Source: Metopolophium dirhodum (Eukaryota; Arthropoda; Insecta; Hemiptera; Aphididae). Taken from it: DNA of 64,000 nucleotides. The notes beneath the pieces were generated by a model that was not told the origin of the DNA, did not search any database, and saw only the letters and a program-made list of their open reading frames with translations. The position numbers were made by a program, and so were the translations under genes. This document shows, piece after piece, positions 26,591 through 38,429 of the stretch. Each line of letters opens with the position of its first letter. The first letter of the stretch is position 1. Location of the stretch: positions 6,324,001 to 6,388,000 of the forward strand of contig NC_083560.1 of assembly GCF_019925205.1 (NCBI RefSeq), given 5' to 3'.

Positions 26591-26774
26591 ATACTAACCG
26601 TCTAAACAGCTGATTACATTAATATTATTTTTTGCAATAGCTAGGTAGGAGGTACTAACCATAATTAACATTTATTATCATATTTTAGGCAAATTAATAA
26701 TGACCCAATCATGTTCTTAAGCATAATATATTTTACGAAAATTAGCATGGTCGTATATTATTATGTATACTTTT

Positions 26775-27118
26775 AGATTCTGAACGGAGCGATGAATGAA
26801 TGGTGTTTTTTTTATTATTTGTTGTGTCTTTGTACACGATTAGTAGTCTAAATAATGTTTACATTTTCGACTTCAGTATCTTGTTCGATAGGAAAGTCTA
26901 ATTGGTACTTTTAGGATGTCAAATTCCCAATATTTTTTAAAATCACCCAGAATAACAAAATAAAAATTAAGGAAAAACAGGATTTTTCACGCAAAATTGG
27001 TATTTGACAAAATCGATTTTGGCTTCTAATTTAACTCCAAAACAAATGATCGTATATATATGAAATATTCATTGAATGTTTATATTAGCCTTTTCTATAC
27101 ATGACAAAATATTTTAAC
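26775..27118 (+). repeat. Dispersed AT-rich repeat family, copy in spacer
   Basis: Carries the same ordered blocks as the arms (ATTCTGAACGGAGCGATGAA, CTTCAGTATCTTGTTCGATA, AAATTAAGGAAAAACAGG, ACAAAATCGATTTTGGCTT). It stops at the exact start of the right arm, where the arm begins ATTTTAACTTAATTTAAG. Confidence 0.65.
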
Positions 27119-29136
27119 TTAATTTAAGCGCATGTACTCAGTTTCTAACATTTTAGGTTTTTTTTCAATAAATGTCCATAAAATATTATTTGTTAGGTAA
27201 TGTCGTATACGCCGTTAACAAACGTACACAAATAAACGACCTTAATATTTATAATAAGCATGTGACTAAAGATTTTTTTCATCTGCCTTTGAAACAATAA
27301 CCTAGGAGCCTTCTATTAAATTTTCAAGCTTTTTTACTCAACAGATAAAATTTTATTGATATATATAGAAAAAAGAACTAAAAAAAATGGAAATTGACAA
27401 TGTCCGTAAACAGCTAAAAATAAATCAAAATATTTGGAAAATGTTATGGTGTATAGGAAATGCAATTATAAACATTCAGTCAAATACGGTCCATTTGTTT
27501 TAGAGTTACACCAAAACCAAAATCGATTTTCTCAAAAACAGATTTTGCGTAAAAATTCCCGTTTTTCCTTAATTTTTCTTTTGTTTTTCTCGTCGCTTTT
27601 GAAAAATACTGGGAAATTTTTACTTTTGACCCCCCAAAGTACCAACTGGATTCACTTTCCTATCAGAAAAGTTACTGTAGAAGAAAATCCAAGCACTTTT
27701 ACTGTCCTAAAACGTGATAATAGACACAAAAAAAAATTTTTAATTTTAAAATTTAAAAAAAAACCCACATCATTGTAAAATCAATACATTCATCGTTCCA
27801 CTCAGAATCTGAAATACGGCGATTCGCGCACGTAAAAATTACAATATAGAAAAAATGATGGCGATTGGCGCCTAGACAATATTATAATGTAATTCTGCGG
27901 CCGTGCAAATATCGTAACTATAAGCAGCCGACGTAGTGCATGCGATAACGAGCTTTATAATCTACATATTACTTAACAATAATTCACAATAAACATTTAA
28001 TACAATTATAACAATAACGACTGTGTGTGCGTGTGTGAGCCGGTCAGTGGGTGAGTTACTCACATTGTCGTGGCGGCGACACATACCAAACGATAAGATT
28101 TCTAAAAACAGATTTTAATTTGTCCTCAAAGTCACCACATAATTGGTCGATCCTTTCTGTCCCGTTACAATCTATCAATAAACATAATTTGTAAAAATGA
28201 TTTTAAGTACGACGAATACTACCTACATCTAATATTATATTATATAAGTACCTTATAATTTTATAAAACCATAATTAAGGATTTTTATCCTTAGTATGAA
28301 TATTTTTATAACTCAGAAACTACTTATTAGAATTTTGATTTAGATACTTCAACATTTTCAAGATAATCGTCCGCTAAATAATTTACAAAAAAAAAGGGGT
28401 AATTAAAAAATGAATAAGTAACTGAAGGACGCTTGAAATTTATACCTTATGTTTATTTTATTACCTATAATTCCTATATTTGATAACATTTTCAAAATAT
28501 TTTAAATCGTTTTGAGCTGTTGTTGGACATTTTTAATTTTTTAGTTTTTTTTTCTTTAAATATCAATAAAATGTTATTCATCGAGTCAAAAATAATGAAA
28601 ATGTAATACAAGGCGCATTATTACAATATCTGTTTAAAAATATTAAAACACATGAGTATGATTTTTTTTCTTACAAGCATATAAAGTTCAAGTTTCGACA
28701 AAACTTATTAACTTTTAAACAAAATTCACAAATCATTTTTCAGTTAAAAATGTATAACATTTTCAATATTATTATAGCTTATAGGATTGAAAATATAAAA
28801 CAAGGTTACACATAAGTAGTTCATACTGTAACCAAAAACCTAAAAAAAAATATAAACGATAAATGTAGTTTTTTTTTTATACTTATTTGAGGTTCAAGTT
28901 TGGACGAAATTAGATATTCAAACGAAGAAGAACGGTTTTAGTTTTGTCTTATAATTTAAAAATATTATTCGAGGGTAGGTACTTTGTACTTATTAAAATG
29001 AATTAATAGGTACATTTCAGAGGGCTCCACAGGGTTTTATTATAAATCCCGCTCACGCTGTAGCCGGATTCAATTTACTATTTACCAATGGCATACGAAA
29101 TTTTAAATTTGGGAAAAAATTCAAAAATACACTTGG
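27111..29136 (-). repeat. Right arm of the 2.03-kb inverted repeat
   Basis: Inverted partner of 21,935-23,960 across a spacer of 3,150 bp. The outer end is at about 29,136 (AAAATACACTTGG). No obvious target duplication flanks the pair. The open frame starting at 27,434 is the mirror of one on the other arm and is cut short by a one-base homopolymer difference, which argues against coding. Confidence 0.93.
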
Positions 29137-29477
29137 TTGCTCCCTGATAAAAATTTTGGCTACGCCAAAAATTTTTTATCTGTCAATAAATAACAGTCAT
29201 AGTGCCTTAATAATAATTTTACCGCCTACGCATACTGCTACCGTGAGGGGTTGTCGATACAGTTTCCTTTGATGTTTACCGACTTTTTTTCGAACAGGAT
29301 TTCTTGCCGACCGTCAAGTATAATCGACACGAAAGTCGAACGAAATTCAGTAGCAGTTGTCGAATCAACGTGTCGATCGACTTATGTCATATCATACCAC
29401 CTAATTACTCTTTATTAAATAAATATACCATATTTATAAGACGATATAAAATGTTTGAGTTTTTAATTATTAAATAA
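29137..29477. other. Intergenic sequence
   Basis: A moderately GC-richer patch at 29,220-29,400 (CCGTGAGGGGTTGTCGATAC, GTCGAACGAAATTCAGTAGC). No gene, repeat pair or RNA was recognised. Confidence 0.35.
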
Positions 29478-29790
29478 TTATCTGTACAAAACAAATTTAA
29501 AAAAGCGGGTAAGTGGATGTTGCTCTGCTGTACAGTAGGTTACAAGCGGGTCAATGTATGATGGAAGTATCTCGGAAAGTCGAAAAATGACCTCTCTAGT
29601 ACCATCTTGATCCAATTTGCTAAAAGATAAGGTATTATGTATTGAAATCGAAGCAAGGATTGCTTCTGGTAAAAACCACTTCATAACCGTACGTTCATTT
29701 CACCCCGTTCTAGCACAAAAACGTAAAATCGCAAACTTCGGAAGCCTATAACTTCTAATATAATAATTTCCGGTAAATAAAATTTACATC
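29478..29790. repeat. Dispersed repeat remnant
   Basis: Contains GCTCTGCTGTACAGTAGG and TTACAAGCGGGTCAATG, matching the terminal block of the dispersed family at 20,560-20,590. This is followed by CGTAAAATCGCAAACTTCGG and TTTCCGGTAAATAAA, found inverted near 25,540-25,760. It appears to be a mosaic of two repeat families. Confidence 0.5.
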
Positions 29791-30479
29791 ATCGTTTTAA
29801 GTATAAACAACAAGCCGTTAAAAAAAAAATTAAAAATCTTGAGGGGGTTGGTAAAGTGCATTTTATCCCAAACGAAATTTCACCACATAAAAAGGAGAAC
29901 TACAGCTGTGAAACGTCGTTTTTATTTAAGAATTTTTATTTCATTAAGTTTGAAAAACACGAATAACAATGGATTTTGAAACAATAAGAACTTTTTACGT
30001 ATGTAAGTGATATCAAAAAAATAAAAAGATAACTTTCTAAACTATATTGTATAATATTAATTTTGAGTCTTAACTATCACTAAGTACAGCTTGAGTGGAC
30101 AGTGGTTCTATCCCGCGATTAACAGTTTTTGCTATGTTGCAAGACGGAAACAACACAATATCCTTTTGTAATTCCTCTCCATCATACTAACTATAGTAAG
30201 AATAATCCAATTGATCGAATGATGCGTTTGGCCAATGAACACCCTACCTTATTTAGTCTATAATTATATTATTCTCAATATATGTGTTTTGTAAATTATT
30301 AAAATTATTTTTAATAATTAGTATATTTAACTTTGTAAAATTGACCTAACGGCCGTTAATTAATAATGAATAAATAAATAAATAAAAATATGCGTCTCCT
30401 TTAGTTATGATTCATAACTAACACTGCAGGGGTTTTACCTTTTTTAATTTTTTTTTTTTTACTACGATAAAATCTTCTA
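29791..30479. other. AT-rich intergenic sequence
   Basis: No open frame, repeat pair or RNA was recognised. A poly-T run lies near 30,450. Confidence 0.35.
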
Positions 30480-31490
30480 AAAATGTTGATTTGTTTTGAA
30501 CTGTTTAGGGATATTTTCAAGCTCCTACTATATTGTTACAAGGATATTTGAAAAATATTAAAATTCCTTAGTCATAGATTTTTTTAAAGCAATTAAAGTT
30601 CAAATCTTGACAAAATACTGAAAAGTCACGAATATTAGCAAATTATTTTGAGTTAAGAATTCATAAAAATTTTTCTTTTTAAACCAAGATTTTAAAATGT
30701 TATATACGTTTCCTCATAAGTTTGTCTACCTATATCAAATTAAAAATTTCTACAAGCAAATCAAATTACATTTTTATGAGCGTTTGTAGTTCATAATTTT
30801 GCAAGATTGGATATTCACTCGAATTCTGATGTAGCGATTTTGTTATTTGGATGTAATTCAAAAACGAATAACTGTAGATACATGAAAATTACACTGAATG
30901 TTTATATTCTTGTTTCCTATTATATATACCATCAACTTTTGAAAGTTTTTTGATTCTTTTTGAGCTGTTTACGGGGCATTGTCAGTTTTTAATTTTTTTG
31001 GTTTTTTTTTTCTATAATTGTAAATAAAATGTTATTTGTCCGGTAAAAAAGCGTGAAAATTTAATGCAAGGCTCCTGATATATTACTTAAATGGAAGTCA
31101 AAAAATATTAAAAATACATAGGCACAATTTTTTTAAAAAAGCATTTAAGGTTGGCAAATTGACTAAATTTATCAAATTTAAAATTTAATAATTATTTTGT
31201 AGTTAAAAATTTACAAAATATTCAACTTTTATAGCTAAGGATTGAAAAATGTATAACAAGGTTCCACGTAAATAGGTTATATACAAATTACTTTATTCAC
31301 AATAATATCAACAAATTTACTTAGCAATATCTAATGCTGACTGACAGTCTTCGCACAGAATCGTTTTTCTTAGACAATGATAATATTATATCATTGAATT
31401 CAAATTTAACACCATTACAGTGACCCACTTGTAACCTATTGTACAACAGAGTGACACCCAATTTCCCACCTTTTTTTTTTTTAATTTGAA
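30480..31490 (+). repeat. Dispersed AT-rich repeat family, long copy
   Basis: Contains ordered family blocks: GAGCTGTTTACGGGGCATTG, TAAATAAAATGTTATTTGTC, AAATTTAATGCAAGGCTCCT, and at the end CAGTGACCCACTTGTAACC and ACAGAGTGACACCCAATT. The last blocks are the reverse complement of the terminus of copy 1. This shows the family has inverted ends and that this copy runs in the opposite sense. It is non-coding. Confidence 0.6.
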
Positions 31491-32476
31491 GTTAACGCAA
31501 TTATTGATTTATAATATACAATGATTAATATCATTCTTAAAATCTTTTTTTGCACTGCACAAAGTAACAATTTTTACTGCTCAATTACTTTTTACACTGC
31601 ACAAAATGTGTCTCACTGCACACTAAAAAAACCTTGACTAACAGCACACAATACTGAAACTAGTAGACCGAGGTAAAGAAGTCTGAGGCATAAAAATATA
31701 GGTACATATTATAATTAAGTGAAAGGAAACATGAAGGGTGCCCACAGGAGGAGGGCTATGGCCCCTTCGCTTTTTTTTACCGATGTTTGTATATTATTAT
31801 ATAAATATTTTTAAAAGCTATATTTTTTCAATTATAAGGAAATCGTTTACTAAATTTCGCGTTTGTTGTGTTTCTGTAGCTGTTGGCACAAGTAGTTGTT
31901 TCTGATGAAATACATCGACAGTTAAGTGATAAGCGATAAGTGATGACATATATCGTGGCATCTGATCGTGGTCTAAAATCTGTAAATTCAGTTCATATTT
32001 TATCATTTTTTATCGTGATTTATGAATTATAATTTGTACGATCCTTAATCAATTCCTTAGCCTTTTCCATATTGACTACTATATAGTGAATATCTTCTAG
32101 TCAGGCCCTTCACATCATATTTTTGGCCCTGGCACAGTCACACAGAACTAAATCCGGGTCCCTCTTAAATAACAATTAATTTTTCGATGTGAATATTCCT
32201 TAAAAATTAGTTTTGTGTATAGACTATAGAGTATAGAAGTAGGTATAATTAAAAAATAAAATAACAACAAATTTATAGGGATCTATCCATTCTAAATTGT
32301 ATTTTATTTCAGCTTCTTTTAGTTTGAAAAATTGACTTGGCGTTTGAAACTGCTTTTTCTTCTTTCAATTTCCTTTTCTGATATCCGAATTTGTGTTTAT
32401 AAAAAGACATTTTGAGTCGAATAATCGAAATGAAACAACAATTGTTATAATATTTACGTTTTTACGTACGACGTGC
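31491..32476. other. AT-rich intergenic sequence
   Basis: No gene was recognised. Short open frames lack domains. Near 31,736 GGGTGCCCACAGGAGGAGGG resembles the G-rich end of a MITE, but no partner was found. Confidence 0.35.
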
Positions 32477-32484
32477 CTATACGA

Positions 32485-33025
32485 CAAGGGTCACCAATTA
32501 ATATTTTTGGAGTGCCACATTGGGAATTTTGAAAATTTTCGGGGGCCATCAAAATGCAAAGCATTAAACATAATATCACTTATTATAATGCAACAGTAAC
32601 ATAGTGATAGTGGCCTAGTGGAAATAAAATAATAATTACCCGATTAAATTAATAAAAATAAAATAAAATACAAATTTATAATAATTATAATGTAAATAGA
32701 AAATTGGGTTAAAATTATCGAGAAAAATGGCGAGTCTTGCTCTCAACTAACTACATGACATTGTATGATTCGGACACTATTTATATGCAGGTTCTGAATT
32801 TTTGATTTACGAAGTTCACAAATTACTGGACATTCTTCGGCAAATGATTTATGTAAAGTCTCATAATAACGTTTAATATTGAAAACTTAAAAAAAAACAG
32901 CTACTGTCGGATGACAAACCAAACAAATACGTCATAATATGTACTATATATAATATTATGTATACTTATTATTGTCGGTTTTTGTTTTTTTTCATTATCT
33001 GCGGGCCGCCATTTGGTGACCGCTG
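32485..33025. mobile_element. hAT-type MITE with 8-bp TSD
   Basis: Termini CAAGGGTCACCAAT and, inverted, ATTTGGTGACCGCTG. The 8-bp sequence CTATACGA flanks both sides (32,477-32,484 and 33,026-33,033), a perfect target duplication of hAT length. The element is 541 bp with an AT-rich interior and no transposase, so it is non-autonomous. Confidence 0.85.
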
Positions 33026-33033
33026 CTATACGA

Positions 33034-33442
33034 TATGCGATTCAGCGGTTGTAGTAAAAACTAAAATGAAACAAATTATCAGTTATTGTACCTATAAATA
33101 TAAAATAATATTATTGCTTATATTTCAGATTATACATTTTGTTCGTATCATAGTTATTTGTAGACTAGCTATTATGAAATCCGTAGACGATACCACTTGT
33201 TGTATGTGCCAACTAATTAAATAATAATAATAATAATAGACATTTTAATATTCGTAATAATAGGCTAACGAAGCAAATGAGCTGAGGACGTAAGCACCGA
33301 GGTAGCAGGACAGTGCAGGTCCTCGAGTGAGGATCCAGAGAGACAAGTATTTTATAAGTTTGTTTATGTATAATGAGGTTATTGAATAGTGCGAATGGTC
33401 ATCTATTATTTTGTGTACCATCGAGAGATAGGTATACGACAG
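33034..33442. other. Intergenic sequence upstream of the tRNA-like block
   Basis: AT-rich, then a GC-richer stretch at 33,275-33,345 (GAGCTGAGGACGTAAGCACC, GTCCTCGAGTGAGGATCC). It ends in ACGACAG directly before TGGCGCC, which could be the 3' end of an LTR, but no second LTR was seen. Confidence 0.35.
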
Positions 33443-33492
33443 TGGCGCCCAACGTGGGGTTCGAACCCACGACCCCGAGATTAAGAGTCTCG
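33443..33492 (-). pseudogene. 3' half of tRNA-Lys(CUU) with CCA, or an extended primer-binding site
   Basis: On the minus strand the block reads as an anticodon arm (CGAGA, loop CTCTTAA with anticodon CTT, TCTCG), a variable region, a T arm (GTGGG TTCGAAC CCCAC), the acceptor 3' strand GTTGGGCG and then CCA. The D arm and 5' acceptor strand are missing. Eukaryotic tRNA genes do not encode CCA, so the copy seems derived from a mature tRNA by reverse transcription. On the plus strand the first 17 bases, TGGCGCCCAACGTGGGG, equal a classical tRNA-Lys primer-binding site, but the match extends over 50 bases. Not a functional tRNA gene. Confidence 0.75.
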
Positions 33493-34711
33493 ATTCAGAG
33501 GCGGCTCGATCATGCATTTTGTTGTTTCACTGAACCACCAAAACGTTTGGGGTGGGTGTCATTTTAAAAGGTAGGTATACTTGGTCCTGGTAATCAGTGT
33601 CCGGTATAGACGTATTGGTAATATAAGAATGGTTAATTTGATGGCCAATTCATTATTAGCAAGTAGCAACAAATAGATACAATCACATACAATCAACTTA
33701 TGAAGTTATAAACAGCTTTATGACGAAAATATAGACACATAAAGTACCTATGAGACAAGGTAACATTATTTTGTTCTTCGAAAATTGCAATCAACTGTAC
33801 ACTAGAATTGTATTATAATAATATCGTTATAACTGAAATACCTACTCTCTAATGTGAAATTTGCTGAAATGTATAGTCACTTATACTGAATTTAACAACT
33901 GATGAGTCAAAGCTTAACCAATTGGCTTTTGTTTGTAAGTGTATTCTAGACGAATTTGAGGTTTTTTTTAATTTGACAAAATCATCTTTTTTACAAAACC
34001 ATACATTTTTATTCTTTATAGAAATTACGAAATTTTTTTGTGAATATTCATTATCATAACTATTATTGTAAATTGTTATTTATTAATATAATATTATTTT
34101 AATATTTTGATTTATTATTACTTTTTTTTTTTTTTTAAATTCATTTTTACAAATTAGAATATTTTTTAATCTGTGCAAAGATGGTTTAGGAATACAATTA
34201 ACTTAACGTGACAATAAAGTAAATTGACTTATAAGACATAATTTACTAATTAATATGGAAAAAAATGTAACTCATTATTTAAGTTAGTAAGTAACTTAAC
34301 TTCTAACTTAATTTTAACTTTTTAACTTGTAAATTCCCAGCCTTAAATTAATATCAATATACCTGATTTTTACAAAAAACAACGTACAAGTTGCCAGACA
34401 AACAAACTATATAAAGACAATTTCTACACACAGAACTTCTTTGAAAAAGTTAAAAAATATTTTTTAATTCTTATATCTATTTTTATAGAGTTATTTTTTA
34501 TACTTATATCTTATGTATATAGTATATTGTATGTCATTAACAATATTGATTCAATATTTTGTAATTAAAAAGAATTAATTTACCTAATTCATAAATTATT
34601 TGGAATTTTGTGTTGTGAGTTTTGATGGTATTGTTAGATGTTTCCTATAATTTTTAATACTGAAAAGTTTTTTATAATATGTTGATTTTGATAGTCAGCG
34701 TGAAATTTGTT
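33493..34711. other. AT-rich intergenic sequence
   Basis: No gene was recognised. Poly-T and poly-A runs occur at 33,960-34,140. It is the 3' flank of the P-element-like pseudogene; no transposon inverted terminus could be identified. Confidence 0.4.
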
Positions 34712-36377
34712 TTAAATGTCGCCCAGTGATAATTCCTTAAAATGTCCACTGACACCATGAAGGTATTCAATTAAGGCAATGGTTGAATGAAGAGTAACTC
34801 TTAGGCCCTCTGCTATTTTTTTAGTTAAGAAGTTATCAGGCAAAATAATATTTTTAGAGACCTCCATTTCCCAAGAATCTATCCAAGTTATACCTTCTTT
34901 TAGAATCTAGAACAACTTAATTTAGTTATTTTAATATCAACTTTAAATAATATAAATTTTAAATAACAGATCTGAAATATTATTATAAATATACAATGTT
35001 TTACTCCCATCAATATCTGGGCTGCCATATTTAATCCCTTCTCCAGGATAACGTCTATTAAGGCAATCAAAAAGATTATTTAAATATAGTGAAAACATTG
35101 CAGTTGGTTAATAACACTGTCCTCAAGTTCTTCTGTTAACCTTTGTCTGTATATATTCAATCCAACATGAACTGATTTACTAAATACCCAAGACAGAATA
35201 ATCATTTAATTAATATGCACTTAATATTTTATGGAATTTTAATGAGAAAATTACCTGCGTCATTAGTGAAACTCTCATTTTAGCAAAACTGCATGGTCTT
35301 ATATGTGACTCGGTGAGTTTTGGGCATACTCTTGCATTACCAGGAAGTTTTTTCTCTTCTTCGTAAAGAACTTGGTAATATCTCCACCGAACTAATCCAA
35401 ATTTAGTCTAAAATTATTCTTAAATTTATTTTATGCTTATTGTATATAAAAAAAAGGTTAACTAGCCAGTAGGTATAGTTGTTATACCATAAGTTATTTT
35501 GATAGAAGACGATTACAGATGCACTTAGACAAGTGAGGCATATCTGAAAGCACAAATAGTTTTCTCAAATCGTCATAAGGATTTTGAAAAAAATGTTTAA
35601 CTGAACCAAGTTCTCCAGTTATTCCAAATTCCTTCCACATACGCCGATTTGGTTTAGCGCCATCACATATTATTGCCGTTACTTTAGCACCTGCCTGCTC
35701 AAGTAACATAATTGCTTGAACTACTAACTTAGCTAAAGTTACACCATTAGTAGCATCTTTAGCAGCAAAGCATCCTATTGGTTGAAAATAGTTTTCACAA
35801 AGAGATGAAAACCCAAATACCAAACCATGATTTGCCAAAGCTTCATTCTTTGTACTACTGATATCATCATCACCAAAATCTACAACTCCTTGGTATCAAA
35901 GTGTTTTAGAATCTGTTTTCAATGATTTACGAACACTTATTTCATCAAATATGAGAACACCATGCTTTTTTTGCTGTTTTTGAGTTTATCTTATTATTGA
36001 ACATTTCAAAGAATGAAGGATCAAACCCAAAATCTAACTTAAATGAACTAAGATGCCTTTTGATTGCTTGAACACAAGGGAAAGGTAAAATGTCATTTTT
36101 AAGCATAAATTTGTACATTGCAGGACTATGAATATGCAAAAGCAAGCATGTAAGCAACCAGTCCTTTGAGTATCTTCTAATTGTTTACTTCTACTAGCAA
36201 AAAATAAATTATTGTACTTACCTGATAATACACTAATGAATTTTTTTTTCATGATTAATTTTTGGGATTGTGGACACATCATCTCTTTTTTATAATTTTT
36301 GGTATACACAATATAGGGCATCTTGGAAATATTGAAGGAATTGCTCCATTTAATAATTTTGGCTTTTTTAATTTAAC
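34712..36377 (-). pseudogene. P-element/THAP9-type transposase, decayed
   Basis: An exon starting after a splice acceptor at 36,377 encodes LLNGAIPSIFP, the AVPxxF end of a THAP DNA-binding domain. Next come RRYSKDWLLTCLLLHIHSP and GVLIFDEISVRKSLK, which contains a catalytic-type Asp, then YQGVVDFGDDD, NHGLVFGF, and a long open stretch (35,494-35,838) with AIICDGAKPNRR and MPHLSKCICN. Further exons follow: 35,255-35,407 (51 codons, PKLTESHIRPCSFAKMRV, clean AG and GT borders), about 35,016-35,187 (VHVGLNIYRQRL, LFDCLNRRYPGEG) and 34,712-34,906 (AEGLRVTLHSTIALIEYLHG). The order matches P-superfamily transposases (THAP, catalytic domain with GTP-binding insertion). At least three frameshifts, an in-frame stop near 35,892 and an acceptor decayed to GG near 35,188 mark it as a pseudogene. 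The THAP N-terminus and the extreme C-terminus are missing. Confidence 0.82.
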
Positions 36378-37598
36378 CTGTCAAAATATATATATAGGCA
36401 GATATATTTTTACTTTGTGATCAAAGATAATATTTTATAATGGATACTTATTTACAATAAATAAATGAAGAATATATAATTACTTAATTACTTATATTAT
36501 TCATACAATTACTTATGTTATTTTGTTCTTTTTTTATGTATTCTATCTGAGTTGAATAAATTATTATTATTATATAAATAGATAATTGTATTTCCTGGAA
36601 TAACTACAACTAGCTTCTTTGCAGTATCTTTTATTATTTAATATATTCATGTAAAGTATCTAGTTAATTCATTTAACATGATTTTTTAGATATTGCACAG
36701 ATTGTTATTTTAAATAAAACAAATATTAAGAATATTCATTATATTATAATTAGGTTATTATTATTAAATACTGTAGTAATGTGAAAATAGGATGTGCATG
36801 CAATATATACATATTTTAGTATTTATCTCTTTTTTACTTATATATGGTTTATTATTTATATATATTGCACACACTCTCTAAATTACTACCTTCTCATATG
36901 TATATATGTGTATATGCATAAGCTCATAAGCCCATATATATATATAAGGATTTAATTATATAGTAAATTAACTTACCCTAATTTGACTGCAGATTTTCTA
37001 TGTATTCGGTGAGCAAAGGAAGAAGAAATAGGTTTAAGATTAATTTACTTATCATTATTTTTATTAATCAATAATACAGTTAATACACTAGAGATATTTA
37101 AAATGTACATTTATTATTTAAGATACAAAAATATTAAACAAATATTAAATTGAACATATATTATATATCTCACTACAATATTATAATATAGGTATATTAT
37201 GTTAGGGTTATGATGATGACACTCTTTTTAGAATAGTATATTTATGAAGAGTGGCTATCATTACATCCCCATACCTTTTTATGTTAAGACCTCATAATAT
37301 TATAAAATAAATTTTGCATAAAATTAATAATAGAATCAAATTACATAATTTTCAGTATAAAATCTCAAAAGACCTACTCGATAGCAAACATAGTAAACTT
37401 TGATAACAGTTGACAGATGTGTGTTTCCTGTGCCTTCGAATATGTTACACAACCAACAACTTGAATTGAATATACCAATAAATAAACGTTGTAAAAAACT
37501 TTGAAAGTATTTAGTATAGTATAATGTAAGTTATAAGGTTAATATTGGTTTATGTATTAATTATCCCCAACATTTTGAAAATTATAGTTTCATGTTCT
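36378..37598. other. AT-rich intergenic sequence
   Basis: Very AT-rich. A stretch near 36,975-37,040 on the minus strand, reading FAHRIHRKSAVKLG before GTAAGT, could be an upstream exon of the THAP-type pseudogene, but this is weak. Otherwise nothing was recognised. Confidence 0.35.
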
Positions 37599-38234
37599 TG
37601 TAGCGAGCTGTGACTATTTACCCGATTAACCAATATATAACACTTATTTAGGCAGTGTCAAAGTGTATACGTCATCATAATTATTATATAGTACGTGCCG
37701 CGTAACATTAATAGTAATAATAATAGCGTATGCGCTGTGTGTGTAGTAGTACAACGAATATCGAGCACATGACCATGGACGGCGTGCGTCAATATATATA
37801 TGACTACGTATATAAATAACTCGCATATGTCCGTATAGATCTTGTGTAGTTATGTGGAATAAGACACCACAAATGCACAACAACAACACATATATGTCAG
37901 ACATCCGGCCGTGTGCAGTGTGTGACAATCCCACGGTAGGCCTAACCGCAAGATGACCATGTAAGGTTATACAGAATAAAGAAGGGACAGGGACTGACCC
38001 ATCGAGGAGAGCTGATGGACAAGCGTTCATCAGACAAACAAACAACTAACTCAAGAACAGTCACTAGATAACTATAGTCACATCTCGCTAGCTTCGGTCA
38101 TATAAATTGGACTTAGAGTATTTTTATATCAATCACAGTAGAATAAATTAAATAAAAGTAAATATATTATACCATAAACTCAAGATCTATATTATTACCA
38201 TCATCCTTCTATTCTTTGACTGCGGCACGTTACA
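37599..38234 (+). mobile_element. Possible solo LTR (636 bp, 4-bp TSD)
   Basis: Begins TGTAGCGAGCTGTGAC, ends GGCACGTTACA (TG...CA) and is flanked on both sides by TTCT. It has a TATATAA motif near its left end and several AATAAA-type signals near the right. It is GC-richer than its surroundings. A four-base duplication can arise by chance, so the call is moderate. A long open frame on the opposite strand has no domain. Confidence 0.45.
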
Positions 38235-38429
38235 TTCTCATCAAATTTTAACAATAGTTAATTATTTTGTTTACACTTTAGATGTTATTAAGTTAACTGA
38301 CTAATTTGGGTATTTTTGAAATTTAAGCTGATTAAAATAATTAAATTAAATTTTATACATATATTACATTTTGTACAATTATATTTTACTTATCATAAAA
38401 TAAATTTTAAACGACATTTTTTTCTACTG

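Noticed and set aside
23221..27778. 138- and 114-codon frames with the same start in the two inverted-repeat arms
   Set aside because: Both come from the dispersed AT-rich family. A one-base homopolymer difference ends one of them early, and the composition is homopolymer-driven with no domain.
33443..33492. Functional tRNA-Lys gene
   Set aside because: The D arm and 5' acceptor strand are absent and CCA is encoded, so it cannot be an ordinary tRNA gene.
37644..38045. 133-codon minus-strand frame
   Set aside because: It lies inside the candidate solo LTR, has no recognisable domain, and its dinucleotide-rich translation (YYY, III) looks non-coding.
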